Below are positions 32,808 to 42,656 of a stretch of 64,000 nt of DNA, piece by piece; position 1 is the stretch's first letter; each line of letters starts with the position of its first letter. The notes under the pieces were generated by a model. The model did no database searches, was not told where the DNA came from, and saw only the letters and a program-made list of their open reading frames with translations. Source of the stretch: an uncultured Alphaproteobacteria bacterium (lineage in GTDB: Bacteria; Pseudomonadota; Alphaproteobacteria; HIMB59; GCA-002718135); assembly GCA_902576125.1 (NCBI GenBank), contig CACGUF010000001.1, forward strand, positions 186,001-250,000, written 5' to 3'. The position numbers and the translations under genes were made by a program.

Positions 32808-34990
32808 AAAATATAATAAAAGACGATATCAATCAAATTTTAAAAAGTCGTTATTTATCCTATGCAGTATCAACAATCATATCAAGATCTCTTCCTGATT
32901 TAAGAGATGGGCTAAAGCCAGTTCATAGAAGAATAATTTATTCTATGTATTTATTAAAATTATTTAACAATTCACCATTTAAAAAATCAGCAAGAATAGT
33001 AGGTGATGTTATGGGAAAATTTCATCCTCATGGAGATCAAGCTATATATCAAAGTTTGGTAAGAATGGCTCAAGATTTCTCTTCGAGATTAACATTAATT
33101 GAAGGGCAAGGTAACTTTGGAAATATTGATGGAGATAATGCTGCAGCAATGAGATACACTGAGGCCAGATTAGAAGAAATAACTGAATTATTTTTTGATG
33201 GAATAGAGGAAGACTCTACTACTTTTAGTGATAATTATGATGGACAAAACCTTGAGCCAGATGTTTTACCATCAAAGTTACCTAATATTTTGTTAAATGG
33301 TTCCACAGGTATTGCAGTTGGAATGGCAACTAATATTCCACCCCACAATATAATAGAAATAAATGACTGCTTAACTAAATTAATAAAGAAGCCAAACTCT
33401 TCTGAATCTGAACTTCTTAAAATAATTAAAGGACCTGATTTGCCAACAGGAGGAGAAATTATATTAAGTTCTAGTGAAAAGAAAAATATTTATAAGAAAG
33501 GTTTTGGCTCTTTTCTTATTAATTCAAAGTGGCATGATGAGAAAATAAAAAATGGTTTGTATGAGATAGTTATCACTGAAATCCCATTTCAAGTTAATAA
33601 AGTTAAAATTATTGAACAGCTTGCCAATTTGATTAATCAAAAAAAAATACCATTAGACGACGTTAGAGATGAATCAGATGAAAAGATTAGAATTATTCTT
33701 AAACCTAAAAACAGAAATATAGATAAAAAAAAATTAGTAGATTTATGTTTTAAGTTAACTGATTTATCTATTAAATATTCATGTAACTTTAATGTTTTAG
33801 AAAAAGGCCGTATTCCAAAACAACTAGGTTTAAAATCAATACTTTCTCAATTTATTGATTTTAGAAAAATTACTGTAAAACGTAAATCTAAATTTAATAT
33901 AAATAAAAATAACCAAAGATTAGAAATACTAAAAGGTTATTTAATTGTATTTGCAAATTTAGATAAAATAATAAAAATTATTAGAACTAAAGACGATCCA
34001 AAAAAAGAAATAATTAAAGCCTTTAAATTATCTGAAGTACAGGCTGAAGCAATTTTAAATATGCGTCTCGGTTCATTAAAAAAATTAGATGAATTAAATA
34101 TCAATAAAGAAATAAAGAAATTAAAAGCAATTATTACTGATCTTAAAAAACTTATAAATAATGATGATTATTTGAGCAATTTTTTAATAAAAGAAATAAG
34201 TGAAATTAATCACACATTAAATGAAAAAATCAAAACACGAAAAAGTAAAGTTAATACGGCAGATGACTACCAATTAGATATTGAAATTGATGAATTTGCA
34301 GAAATTGAAAAATTTAATGTTTTAGTTACCAAAGATAATCTTCTTAAAAAAGTAAAAGATTATTCTGAAGATAATAAAGAAAAAGATAATAACATTAAAA
34401 TTTCTATACCTATTACATCTAATCAAAAACTTTTAATTTTTTTATCCTCTGGCAAAGCTTTCACTTTAGATCCAAATTTACTACCAGGTGGTAAAGCTTT
34501 ACCGAAATCCTACATAGAACTGATAAATGTAGGTGTTGATGAAAAACTAATTGCTGTGTTTAATGCCAATACACAAAAAAAATTACTTCTAGTCTCTAAA
34601 TTTGGAAAAGGTTTTATTTCAATTACTGAAAAAATGATTACCAATCAAAGAAAAGGTAAAAATATAATTAATTTAAAGAATAATGACCAACTAATTAATG
34701 TCCATTATTTAGAAAATAATCACTTAGCTTTAGTGTCCAAAAATGAAAAATTACTTATTTTTGAAACATCAGCTCTTCCAACTTTAAACAAAGGCTCAGG
34801 GGTACAGTTAATGAAAATTAAAGATAAAGACTTTATTATTGATAGTGCATTAATTGATATAAGAGAAGGTTTATTCTGGAGAAAAGCTTCAAAAACTAAA
34901 AATTTGAAAGATGTTGATTTTTGGGTTGGTAAAAGAGCTCAAGTGGGAAAAAAAATTCCAAAAGGTTTTAATAAAAATTTGAAATTTTAA
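32804..34990 (+). CDS. parC: DNA topoisomerase IV subunit A
   Basis: ParC is the DNA-cleaving subunit of topoisomerase IV, which decatenates chromosomes. The 728-residue protein has the catalytic Y118 in NAAAMRYTEARLEEIT, the GKFHPHGDQAIYQSL helix, and a C-terminal beta-pinwheel lacking an obvious GyrA box, which supports ParC over GyrA. The two quinolone-contact positions (Ser80 and Glu84 in E. coli ParC) are Gln79 and Gln83 here. It ends the long overlapping run that begins at acpS; a recO-parC order is common in alphaproteobacteria. Confidence 0.93.
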   Translation: MKNIIKDDINQILKSRYLSYAVSTIISRSLPDLRDGLKPVHRRIIYSMYLLKLFNNSPFKKSARIVGDVMGKFHPHGDQAIYQSLVRMAQDFSSRLTLIEGQGNFGNIDGDNAAAMRYTEARLEEITELFFDGIEEDSTTFSDNYDGQNLEPDVLPSKLPNILLNGSTGIAVGMATNIPPHNIIEINDCLTKLIKKPNSSESELLKIIKGPDLPTGGEIILSSSEKKNIYKKGFGSFLINSKWHDEKIKNGLYEIVITEIPFQVNKVKIIEQLANLINQKKIPLDDVRDESDEKIRIILKPKNRNIDKKKLVDLCFKLTDLSIKYSCNFNVLEKGRIPKQLGLKSILSQFIDFRKITVKRKSKFNINKNNQRLEILKGYLIVFANLDKIIKIIRTKDDPKKEIIKAFKLSEVQAEAILNMRLGSLKKLDELNINKEIKKLKAIITDLKKLINNDDYLSNFLIKEISEINHTLNEKIKTRKSKVNTADDYQLDIEIDEFAEIEKFNVLVTKDNLLKKVKDYSEDNKEKDNNIKISIPITSNQKLLIFLSSGKAFTLDPNLLPGGKALPKSYIELINVGVDEKLIAVFNANTQKKLLLVSKFGKGFISITEKMITNQRKGKNIINLKNNDQLINVHYLENNHLALVSKNEKLLIFETSALPTLNKGSGVQLMKIKDKDFIIDSALIDIREGLFWRKASKTKNLKDVDFWVGKRAQVGKKIPKGFNKNLKF

Positions 34991-35073
34991 ATTAAATATA
35001 TGGGCGTTTATTATAATAATAAATCGTTATATTGATTTAATTGTTCATATATATAGAGTTCAGATTATATATA

Positions 35074-35586
35074 ATGTTTATAAATATACTTAAAAATCTA
35101 TCTTCTACAATTAGTTACATAAATAAAATAGCAGGTTTTATTTGTGCAATAATTGTAGTTTTAATGTCTTTAAATGTCTTTTTAGTCGTTGTCTTAAGAT
35201 ATTTATTTGGAATAAGCTTTATATGGATGCAAGAAACATATGTTTGGATGCATGCTTATATTTTCATGTTAGGTGCTGGGTATACTTATTTAAATGATGA
35301 TCATGTTAGGATTGATATAATTTATAGAAGTTCTTCTAAATTTTATAAAGCGCTAGTAGACTCAATTGGTATTATTTTTTTATTATTCCCTTTTTTATAT
35401 ATAATTTGGAATTATAGTTATCCTTTTGTCTATAAGTCTTGGCAAATGAATGAAATCTCGAGAGAAGCTGGAGGTTTAAGTATGTTGTATTTATTAAAAT
35501 TAGCTATACTTTTATTTGTTGTCCTACTTTCAATTCAAGCAATTGCAAAAATTATTAATAATTTTATTAATATTATTCAAAAATGA
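35074..35586 (+). CDS. dctQ: TRAP transporter small permease (DctQ)
   Basis: DctQ is the four-span small membrane subunit of TRAP transporters. The protein is about 170 residues from ATG 35074; the frame is open upstream to a TTG at 35041, but those residues are not conserved. It shows the LRYLFGISFIWMQETYVWMHAY motif between spans 1 and 2 and the VRIDIIY segment, both typical. Its stop overlaps the dctM ATG by 4 bases. About 80 bp separate it from parC, enough for its own promoter. Confidence 0.92.
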   Translation: MFINILKNLSSTISYINKIAGFICAIIVVLMSLNVFLVVVLRYLFGISFIWMQETYVWMHAYIFMLGAGYTYLNDDHVRIDIIYRSSSKFYKALVDSIGIIFLLFPFLYIIWNYSYPFVYKSWQMNEISREAGGLSMLYLLKLAILLFVVLLSIQAIAKIINNFINIIQK

Positions 35587-36956
35587 CTCCAGAAATTTTA
35601 GCAATAATAATGTTTGTCACCACCTTAGCTTTATTGCTGTTTGGCTTTCCTGTTGCATTTACATTAGCAGGTTCTGCATTAATTTTTGCTTTCATAGGAG
35701 ATTTCTTAGATATTTTTAATTTTAGAATGTTGTTTTTTTTCCCACAGAGAATTTATGGGATTATGATTAATGAAGCTTTGGTTGCAGTACCTTTATTTAT
35801 TTTTATGGGTGTAATGCTTGAAAAAACAAAGATTGCATCCAAACTATTAGAGTCAATTGGTGATTTATTTGGATCAATAAGAGGCGGATTGGGAATAGGA
35901 GTTGTTTTAGTAGGTATGTTACTTGCAGCCTCTACAGGCATAGTTGGTGCAACAGTAGTAACAATGGGTATGTTGGCATTACCTTCAATGTTAAAGGCTG
36001 GTTATGATGAGAAAATAGCAACAGGAACAATATGTGCCGCAGGGACTCTAGGACAAATTATTCCACCTTCAATAGTTTTGATATTACTTGCTGAAATGCT
36101 TCAAGGAGCTAACGAAGAAGCTGGTCTTATGACAGGAGATCTTGCTCCTTTACCAGTTACAGCAATAGATTTATTTGCTGGAGCGTTAATACCTGGTTTA
36201 ATTTTAGTAGGCATGTTTGTTATATATATTTTAATTGTAGCAAAATTAAAACCTTCTGATTTACCAATATTAAAATCTACAAAAACTAAATCTGAAAAAA
36301 TTAGAACTGCTATTTTTGAAGTGATACCTCCCATATTTTTAATTTTATCTGTTTTAGGTTCAATTTTTATGGGTATTGCAACACCTACAGAATCCGCATC
36401 TGTTGGAGCAGCTGGAGCAGCTTTACTAGCTTTATTTAGGAAGGAATTAAATTATAAAAATATCTCAGCAGCAGCAATTACAACAGTTAAAATGAGCTCT
36501 TTTGTTTTTATAATTTTAATTGGAGCATCAATGTTTTCTTTGGTTTTTCGTGGATTTGAAGGGGATGATATGATTAGCAATTTTCTTACAAATCTACCCG
36601 GTGGTGAATATGGTGCATTATTAGTAGTAATGATTACAATTTTTTTACTAGGATTTTTTTTAGATTATATTGAGATTATATTTGTTATTATCCCTTTAGT
36701 TGGTCCTGGTTTAATTGCAAATGGAGCTGATCCACTTTGGCTAGGAATATTAATTTCTTTAAATTTACAAACAAGTTTTTTAACTCCACCTTTTGGATTT
36801 TCGTTATTTTTTTTAAGAGGAGTTGCTCCAAAAGAAGTTAGAACTGCTAATATCTATAAAGGAGTAATTCCTTTTATATTTATTCAAGTAATTGCAATTT
36901 TTTTAGTATTTATTTTTCCAGCAATTGCAACTTGGCTTCCAAGATTGATAAATTAA
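35583..36956 (+). CDS. dctM: TRAP transporter large permease (DctM)
   Basis: DctM is the large, ion-coupled transport subunit, with about 12-13 membrane spans over 457 residues. Family motifs include LFGFPVAFTLAGSAL near the start, VPLFIFMGVMLEKT, GTLGQIIPPSIVLI near residue 155, and ATPTESASVGAAGA near residue 264. Together with DctQ and the DctP at 37000 it forms a Na+-driven high-affinity importer. The gene converges on dctP, with an inverted-repeat terminator between them. Confidence 0.95.
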   Translation: MTPEILAIIMFVTTLALLLFGFPVAFTLAGSALIFAFIGDFLDIFNFRMLFFFPQRIYGIMINEALVAVPLFIFMGVMLEKTKIASKLLESIGDLFGSIRGGLGIGVVLVGMLLAASTGIVGATVVTMGMLALPSMLKAGYDEKIATGTICAAGTLGQIIPPSIVLILLAEMLQGANEEAGLMTGDLAPLPVTAIDLFAGALIPGLILVGMFVIYILIVAKLKPSDLPILKSTKTKSEKIRTAIFEVIPPIFLILSVLGSIFMGIATPTESASVGAAGAALLALFRKELNYKNISAAAITTVKMSSFVFIILIGASMFSLVFRGFEGDDMISNFLTNLPGGEYGALLVVMITIFLLGFFLDYIEIIFVIIPLVGPGLIANGADPLWLGILISLNLQTSFLTPPFGFSLFFLRGVAPKEVRTANIYKGVIPFIFIQVIAIFLVFIFPAIATWLPRLIN

Positions 36957-36959
36957 AAT

Positions 36960-36985
36960 AAAGAGGTCTTTCAAAAGACCTCTTT
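36960..36985. terminator. Bidirectional terminator between dctM and dctP
   Basis: A near-perfect inverted repeat: AAAGAGGTCTTT (36960-36971) pairs with AAAGACCTCTTT (36974-36985), with only CA between the arms, so an 11-bp stem with a 4-base loop is likely. Each arm ends in a short A/T run, which suits termination from both convergent genes. Confidence 0.8.
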
Positions 36986-36999
36986 ATAAAATAAATTGA

Positions 37000-38112
37000 T
37001 TAAACAGAGTCAGGGTATTTAAATGGTAAATCTCTAATTCTAGAGAAATCTTGCTCACCCCTAGTAAACCATTCTTTTATAACTTTTCTAAAAGATAAAA
37101 GGTGATTAGCAATAGCTTTTGTTTCAGAATTAATTGAACCTCTTTCAGAAACAACTTCTCCAGCAGCATTACCAAGTGCAATTAAAACTTCATCAGGGAA
37201 AGTTTTTATTGTAACTCCATGCTCTCCTACTAGTTTTTGTAAAGCAGGACCATTAATGGCTTGGAATCTGCTAAAAACAGTCATATTAAATGATTGAGTC
37301 ATATTAGTCACTAATCCTTGCGTAGCACTATCTAGAGACTCCCAAGCATTTAGATCAATAGAAAGATCTAATAACGTTGAAGGTTCATGCCAACCAGGTC
37401 CGTAATAAAATTTAGCAGCTTGATAAAGACCAGCTCCTAAATCAGCAGCTGGACAAATCCATTCTGCTGCATCAACAGCTCCAGATGCTAAAGAAGGTAA
37501 TACATCAGGTCCTGCTAGAAGCACTGGTGTAGCGCCAAGCTTTTCAATAGTTCTTCCACCAAGTCCAGGCATTCTCATTTTTAAACCTTTATAATCTGCA
37601 GGTGTATTAATTTCTTTATTAAACCATCCACCCATTTGGTTGCCTGTATTACCCATTGGTAAAAATTTTAAACCTAAAGCATTATATATTTTATCAGCTT
37701 CTTCAATTCCACCACCGTAGTAACACCAAGCATTTTGTTCCATTGCATTCATACCAAAAGGACATGTGGCAACAAACTCAATAGCATCAGATAAATTCGT
37801 CCAGTAGTATGGAGCGCCATATGAAGCTTGAGCTGCCCCTGATCTTACTGCATCTAAAGACTCAAGACCTGGAACTAATTCGCCAGCATGATAAACTTTC
37901 ATATTTAATTTATCAGAATAGCTACTTACATTATCAGCAAAAGCTTGAATTGCTTGACCTAGAAGACCTGCTTTACCAAAAGCACTACAAATTATCCATT
38001 CTTGATGACCTGAAGCGATAGCTGGAGATGGAAATGTTGATAGAGCAGTTGCTGCAGCTCCTGCTAAACCAGCTTTTTTAATAAAATCACGACGTTTTAC
38101 ATTTTTTTTCAT
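37000..38112 (-). CDS. dctP: TRAP transporter substrate-binding protein (DctP family, 2-oxoacid/lactate-like), Tat-exported
   Basis: This 370-residue periplasmic binding protein has a twin-arginine signal (KRRDFIKKAGLAGAA, cleavage probably after SPAIA near residue 33). The mature part shows DctP-family features: the MRMPGLGGRTIEKLGATPV segment near residue 178, the GAVDAAEWICPAAD region, and YYGPGWHEPSTLLDLSI, a pattern resembling 2-oxoacid/lactate binders such as TakP. The substrate is an inference from that pattern. It is convergent with dctQM and not upstream of them. AGAGGA a few bases before the ATG is a good ribosome-binding site. Confidence 0.93.
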   Translation of the reverse strand: MKKNVKRRDFIKKAGLAGAAATALSTFPSPAIASGHQEWIICSAFGKAGLLGQAIQAFADNVSSYSDKLNMKVYHAGELVPGLESLDAVRSGAAQASYGAPYYWTNLSDAIEFVATCPFGMNAMEQNAWCYYGGGIEEADKIYNALGLKFLPMGNTGNQMGGWFNKEINTPADYKGLKMRMPGLGGRTIEKLGATPVLLAGPDVLPSLASGAVDAAEWICPAADLGAGLYQAAKFYYGPGWHEPSTLLDLSIDLNAWESLDSATQGLVTNMTQSFNMTVFSRFQAINGPALQKLVGEHGVTIKTFPDEVLIALGNAAGEVVSERGSINSETKAIANHLLSFRKVIKEWFTRGEQDFSRIRDLPFKYPDSV

Positions 38113-38190
38113 AATTATCCTCTCAAAAAAAAATTATAAAATAGATTATCTGTAAAAATCAAAAAATTAAATGAAAATATTAGAATTTAT

Positions 38191-39363
38191 TTAAAAACTC
38201 GAAATATTGGTTTGATTTTTACCTAAAATTAGGGCGTGAATATCCTCAGCTCCTTCATATGTTTTTACAGTTTCTAAATTAACAAGGTGACGCATGATAT
38301 GATATTCTTCAACTAAACCGTTTGCGCCTAGCATATCTCGGCAGTTTCTAACTATGTCTAATGATTTTTTACAATTATTTCTTTTTAAAACAGATATAGC
38401 GTTGATTGTATCTCTATCTTGATCCATTGCTTTTGAAGTTAATATACATGAAGCCAATCCAAGATTTATCTCAGTTTGTATGTCAGCAAGTTTTTTTTGA
38501 ATTAATTGATTTGATGCTAAAGGTTTTTTGAACATAATTCTATTTTCCACATATTCTTTAGCAATCAACCAACATTCAGTTGCAGAACCTAAAACGCCCC
38601 AACTAATTCCAAAGCGAGCTTTATTCAAACAGCTAAATACAGAGCTCCATCCACTTGTTTCTAGGCAATCTGAATCATGAACAAAAACATTTTCAATTAA
38701 AATTTGTCCTGTAGGGCTAATTTTTAAACTAGTTTTATTTTCTATAACTTTTGTTGACAAACCTTTGACCCCCTTTTCAAGTATAAAACCTTTTATTGAG
38801 TTTGTTTCACAATTTTCATTAAGAGCCCATACTATAAATATGTCAGCTATAGGAGAATTGGTAATCCAATGCTTACTTCCATTTAAAATATAACCATCTT
38901 GATATTTTTTATAAGTTGTTTTCATTGAAGATGGATCTGAACCAGCTTCAGTTTCTGTTAAGCCAAAACATCCAATTTTATTTCCAGATATTAAGTCAGG
39001 GAGATATTTATCTTTTTGCTCTTTACTCCCAAATGAATTTATTGGATTGATGACTAAAGATGATTGAACTGATATTGAAGATCTATAACTGCTATCAATC
39101 TTTTCTATTTCATAGGCTATCAAACCATAAGCTGTGTAAGAAGCACCGGACCCACCATGAGTTTTTAAAGTTGAACCGAGTAACCCAAGCTTACCAAATT
39201 CTTTGTATAATTCTAAGTCAAAATGATGATTTTTGTTATACTCTACAACATTCGGTTTTAAGACATCTTCAGAAAAATTTTTTACATTTTTTTGAATAAG
39301 CTTGTCTTCTTCAGATAAACTTTCAAATACAAAAAAAGGATCAAACCAGCTATTTTGTTTCAT
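38191..39363 (-). CDS. gcdH: Glutaryl-CoA dehydrogenase
   Basis: GcdH oxidatively decarboxylates glutaryl-CoA to crotonyl-CoA in lysine and tryptophan breakdown, using FAD. The 390-residue acyl-CoA dehydrogenase carries GcdH-specific wording: AYGLIAYEIEKIDSSYRS, SVQSSLVINPI, GCFGLTETEAGSDPSSM, and ITNSPIADIFIVWA. The catalytic base is E370 in VKTYEGAEDIHALILG. It lies upstream of dctP on the same strand and is divergent from rpiB (53 bp). A link to the imported substrate is possible but unproven. Confidence 0.94.
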   Translation of the reverse strand: MKQNSWFDPFFVFESLSEEDKLIQKNVKNFSEDVLKPNVVEYNKNHHFDLELYKEFGKLGLLGSTLKTHGGSGASYTAYGLIAYEIEKIDSSYRSSISVQSSLVINPINSFGSKEQKDKYLPDLISGNKIGCFGLTETEAGSDPSSMKTTYKKYQDGYILNGSKHWITNSPIADIFIVWALNENCETNSIKGFILEKGVKGLSTKVIENKTSLKISPTGQILIENVFVHDSDCLETSGWSSVFSCLNKARFGISWGVLGSATECWLIAKEYVENRIMFKKPLASNQLIQKKLADIQTEINLGLASCILTSKAMDQDRDTINAISVLKRNNCKKSLDIVRNCRDMLGANGLVEEYHIMRHLVNLETVKTYEGAEDIHALILGKNQTNISSF

Positions 39364-39416
39364 AGAATGGTATGCAATATCATTATTTTGTTATAAGGGA
39401 ATAGTAATTAATAAAT

Positions 39417-39833
39417 ATGGAAAAGAAAATATATATAGCTTCTGATCATGCTGGTTATGAAATGAAGTCAAAATTGTGCGATTATTTTCAAACACTCATT
39501 GATTTAGGAACAAATTCAAATGAAAGAGTTGACTATCCAGATTTTGCATACAAATTAACAAGTGAAGTTTTACAAAATAATGGTAGTTTTGGCATCTTGA
39601 TTTGTGGTACTGGAGTAGGGATGAGTATAGCTGCAAATAGAGAAAAAGGAATTAGAGCTGGCTTAGCGAATAGTGCTGAAATAGCAAGATTAATTAGACA
39701 GCATAATGACGCTAATGTATTGGTTTTACCAGGAAGATTTATGAAAGATGAAGAAGCCAAAAAATGTATTCAGATATTTTTAGAAACTGAATTTGAAAAT
39801 GGTAGACACAAACATAGGGTAGATAAGTTATGA
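39417..39833 (+). CDS. rpiB: Ribose-5-phosphate isomerase B
   Basis: RpiB interconverts ribose-5-phosphate and ribulose-5-phosphate. The 138-residue protein has [16 protein letters not shown] at the start and the active-site loop with C63 in [16 protein letters not shown]. It is divergent from gcdH and overlaps glyA by 4 bases. The rpiB-glyA-nrdR-rib order is a well-known alphaproteobacterial block. Confidence 0.95.
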   Translation: MEKKIYIASDHAGYEMKSKLCDYFQTLIDLGTNSNERVDYPDFAYKLTSEVLQNNGSFGILICGTGVGMSIAANREKGIRAGLANSAEIARLIRQHNDANVLVLPGRFMKDEEAKKCIQIFLETEFENGRHKHRVDKL

Positions 39834-41119
39834 ATTTAAATTTTTTTAATGACGAAATAAAAAATACAGATCCAGAAGTGTATTTAACTTTAAAAAAAGA
39901 ACTTGAAAGGCAACAGAATCAAATTGAATTAATTGCTTCCGAAAATATTGCTTCAAAAGCTGTTTTAAATGCCCAAGGTTCAGTTATGACAAATAAATAT
40001 GCTGAAGGTTATCCTGGTAATCGTTATTATGGTGGATGTGAATTTGTTGATGAAGCAGAAAATATTGCCTTAGAAAGAGTAAAAAAATTATACAATTGCA
40101 AATACGCAAATCTTCAACCTCATAGTGGCGCACAAGCTAATCAGGCAGTTTTTCTTGCTCTTCTTCAACCTCATGACACGATACTTGGAATGTCTTTAGC
40201 CTCTGGTGGACACTTAACACATGGCGCTAAGCCAAATTTGTCTGGAAAATGGTTTAATCCAATTCAGTATGGAGTAAAAAAAGATGGTAACGACAAAGAC
40301 TTAATTGATTATGATGAGGTAGAAGCACTTGCAATACAGCATAAACCAAAATTAATTATAGCTGGTGCTTCGGCATATCCTAGAATTATAGATTGGAAAA
40401 AATTTAGAGAAATTGCCGATAAAGTTGGAGCATTTTTTTTAGTTGATATGGCTCATTACTCAGGTTTAATAGCTGGTAAACAATATCCTAATCCAATAGA
40501 TCATGCACATGTTGTTACATCAACTACTCATAAAACATTAAGAGGTGCTAGAAGTGCAATGATATTAACTAACGATGAAACTTTAATTAAAAAAATTAAT
40601 AGTGCTGTTTTTCCTGGACTTCAAGGTGGCCCACTTATGCACGTTATGGCTGGTAAAGCCGTTGCCTTTGGTGAGGCTCTTCAACCAGAATTTGAGGAAT
40701 ACATAAAAAAAGTTATTGTAAATGCAAAAGTTTTAGCTTCTTCTTTGGTAAACAATGGTTTTAAAATAGTAACTGGTGGAACTGATTCTCATATAGTTTG
40801 GTTAGATTTAACCCCAAAGAATGTAACAGGTGATAAGGCTGAAAAAATACTTGAAGATGTTGGAATTGCCTGTAATAAAAATGCTATTCCTTATGATCCA
40901 AATCCTCCAAAAATAACGAGTGGATTAAGATTTGGTACAGCTGCAGCCACTTCTAGAGGATTTAATGAGAATGACTTTAAACAAATTGGTGATATAATCT
41001 CTGATGTGCTTGATAATGTTAATGCAGATGAGGGTAAACATAGTGAATTTATTTCTTCAATAAAAAATAAAGTTATTAGTATGTGCAAAAAATATCCAAT
41101 TTATAATGAGGCATATTAA
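39830..41119 (+). CDS. glyA: Serine hydroxymethyltransferase
   Basis: GlyA interconverts serine and glycine with tetrahydrofolate, feeding one-carbon units. The 429-residue protein has the N-terminal [19 protein letters not shown] motif, the [18 protein letters not shown] segment, and the PLP lysine K235 in [16 protein letters not shown]. It overlaps rpiB by 4 bases and nrdR by 1 base. No glycine riboswitch-like structure was noticed in the short region upstream of rpiB. Confidence 0.98.
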   Translation: MNLNFFNDEIKNTDPEVYLTLKKELERQQNQIELIASENIASKAVLNAQGSVMTNKYAEGYPGNRYYGGCEFVDEAENIALERVKKLYNCKYANLQPHSGAQANQAVFLALLQPHDTILGMSLASGGHLTHGAKPNLSGKWFNPIQYGVKKDGNDKDLIDYDEVEALAIQHKPKLIIAGASAYPRIIDWKKFREIADKVGAFFLVDMAHYSGLIAGKQYPNPIDHAHVVTSTTHKTLRGARSAMILTNDETLIKKINSAVFPGLQGGPLMHVMAGKAVAFGEALQPEFEEYIKKVIVNAKVLASSLVNNGFKIVTGGTDSHIVWLDLTPKNVTGDKAEKILEDVGIACNKNAIPYDPNPPKITSGLRFGTAAATSRGFNENDFKQIGDIISDVLDNVNADEGKHSEFISSIKNKVISMCKKYPIYNEAY

Positions 41120-41571
41120 TGAGATGTCCATTTTGTAGTAATGAGGACTCTCAAGTAAAAGACTCCAGACCAACAGAAGATAATACTGCAATAAGGCGAA
41201 GACGTATTTGTGAACAGTGTGGTTCAAGATTCACTACTTTTGAGAGAATTCAATTAAGAGATTTAATAGTTTCAAAATCAAATGGTAAAAAAGAGTCTTT
41301 TGATCGAGATAAGATGTTTCGATCTTTATCTTTAGCGTTAAGAAAAAGAAACATTGATTCTGAAAAAATAGAAAAAATAGTTAATGCAATTGTTAGAAAA
41401 TTAGAAAACACTGGAGAAGGTGAAATTAATACTGCCATAATTGGGCAATATATTATGGAAGCCTTGTCACATCTTGATCAAGTAGCTTATGTAAGGTTTG
41501 CTTCAGTATATAAAAACTTCAGAGAAGTAAAAGATTTTGAGGATTTTTTAGGAAATCTTGAAGATAAGTAA
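41119..41571 (+). CDS. nrdR: Transcriptional repressor NrdR
   Basis: NrdR represses ribonucleotide reductase genes in response to ATP/dATP. The 150-residue protein has the zinc ribbon C3-C6 / C31-C34 ([10 protein letters not shown] and ICEQCGSRF), the basic RRRR patch, and an ATP-cone domain from about residue 50 ([17 protein letters not shown]). It lies between glyA and ribD, its usual place in alphaproteobacteria. Confidence 0.96.
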   Translation: MRCPFCSNEDSQVKDSRPTEDNTAIRRRRICEQCGSRFTTFERIQLRDLIVSKSNGKKESFDRDKMFRSLSLALRKRNIDSEKIEKIVNAIVRKLENTGEGEINTAIIGQYIMEALSHLDQVAYVRFASVYKNFREVKDFEDFLGNLEDK

Positions 41572-41579
41572 ATTTTTTA

Positions 41580-42656
41580 ATGCTTAGTCATACAAAGTTT
41601 ATTAATCAAGCACATCATTTGGCATCAAAAAATTTGGGAAAAACATTTCCAAACCCCACAGTTGGATGTGTTATTGCGAAAAACAATAAAATAATATCAA
41701 AGGGAGTCACAAGTAGTACAGGAAGACCTCATGCTGAAGAAATAGCTCTAAAAAAAGCTGGTAAAAAAGCAAAAGGAGCAACAATGTACGTAACATTAGA
41801 ACCGTGTTTTCACAGTTCACAAAATGGCTCTTGTACAGATCAAATTTTGCGATCAGGTATAAAAAAAATTTTTATATCTTGTATTGATCAAGATCCTAGA
41901 ACAAAAAATAAAAGTATAAAAAAGCTTAAAAGAAATAAAATTAAAGTAATTACAGGTTTAGAAAAAAATAAAACATTAAGTACAAATAAATTTTTTTTTA
42001 AAAGTTTAATTAAAAGAAAACCTTATACTAAAGTAAAAATGGCAATCTCAAATGATGAAAAAATTGCTTGGGGAAATTACAAAAGTAAATGGATTTCGAA
42101 TTCTAGAAGTAGAAAATATGTTCATATTTTAAGATCTAAAAGTCAAGCAGTGTTGACTACTTCTAAAACAATAATTAAAGACAATCCAAGATTCACAGTT
42201 AGAAATAATAATAAAATTCTTAAGAGTCTTAATGTAATTATTATTGATAAAAATTTAAATATTCCAATTAATTGTAGAATATTAAATAATCTACATGAAA
42301 AGAGAATAATAATTTTTACATCTAAAAATAATTCTAAATCTCAAAAATTATTACAACTTGGATGTGAAATAATTGAAATGAAAAAAGAAAATAATAAATT
42401 TAATTTAAAAAAAATATTTAATTATTTATACAAGTTAAAAATTTCTGATTTAATTGTTGAAGCTGGTGGAATCTTATTTGAAGATTTGCTAAAAAACAAA
42501 TTAGTTGATGAAATTCATCTATTTAAAGCTCCAATATTAATTGGAGATAAAGGAATATCTCTAATTAATGGCGGTCATTTAAAAAATGTTAAGAAGAAAT
42601 TATTAGAAAAAATTAAATTCGATGATAATTTATATTTTAAATATGAAATAAAATAA
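41580..42656 (+). CDS. ribD: Bifunctional riboflavin deaminase/reductase RibD
   Basis: RibD carries out the second and third steps of riboflavin synthesis: deamination, then NADPH reduction of the pyrimidine intermediate. The 358-residue protein has the deaminase zinc site H51-A-E53 with C76 and C85 (TLEPCFHSSQNGSCTDQI) and a C-terminal reductase domain from about residue 145 (KPYTKVKMAISNDEKIAW). It is followed immediately by ribE, with the stop abutting the next ATG. Confidence 0.94.
   Translation: MLSHTKFINQAHHLASKNLGKTFPNPTVGCVIAKNNKIISKGVTSSTGRPHAEEIALKKAGKKAKGATMYVTLEPCFHSSQNGSCTDQILRSGIKKIFISCIDQDPRTKNKSIKKLKRNKIKVITGLEKNKTLSTNKFFFKSLIKRKPYTKVKMAISNDEKIAWGNYKSKWISNSRSRKYVHILRSKSQAVLTTSKTIIKDNPRFTVRNNNKILKSLNVIIIDKNLNIPINCRILNNLHEKRIIIFTSKNNSKSQKLLQLGCEIIEMKKENNKFNLKKIFNYLYKLKISDLIVEAGGILFEDLLKNKLVDEIHLFKAPILIGDKGISLINGGHLKNVKKKLLEKIKFDDNLYFKYEIK

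Noticed and set aside
41580-42656. FMN riboswitch upstream of or inside the rib operon
   Set aside because: Gaps between the genes are 0-8 bases and no RFN-element-like conserved sequence was seen.
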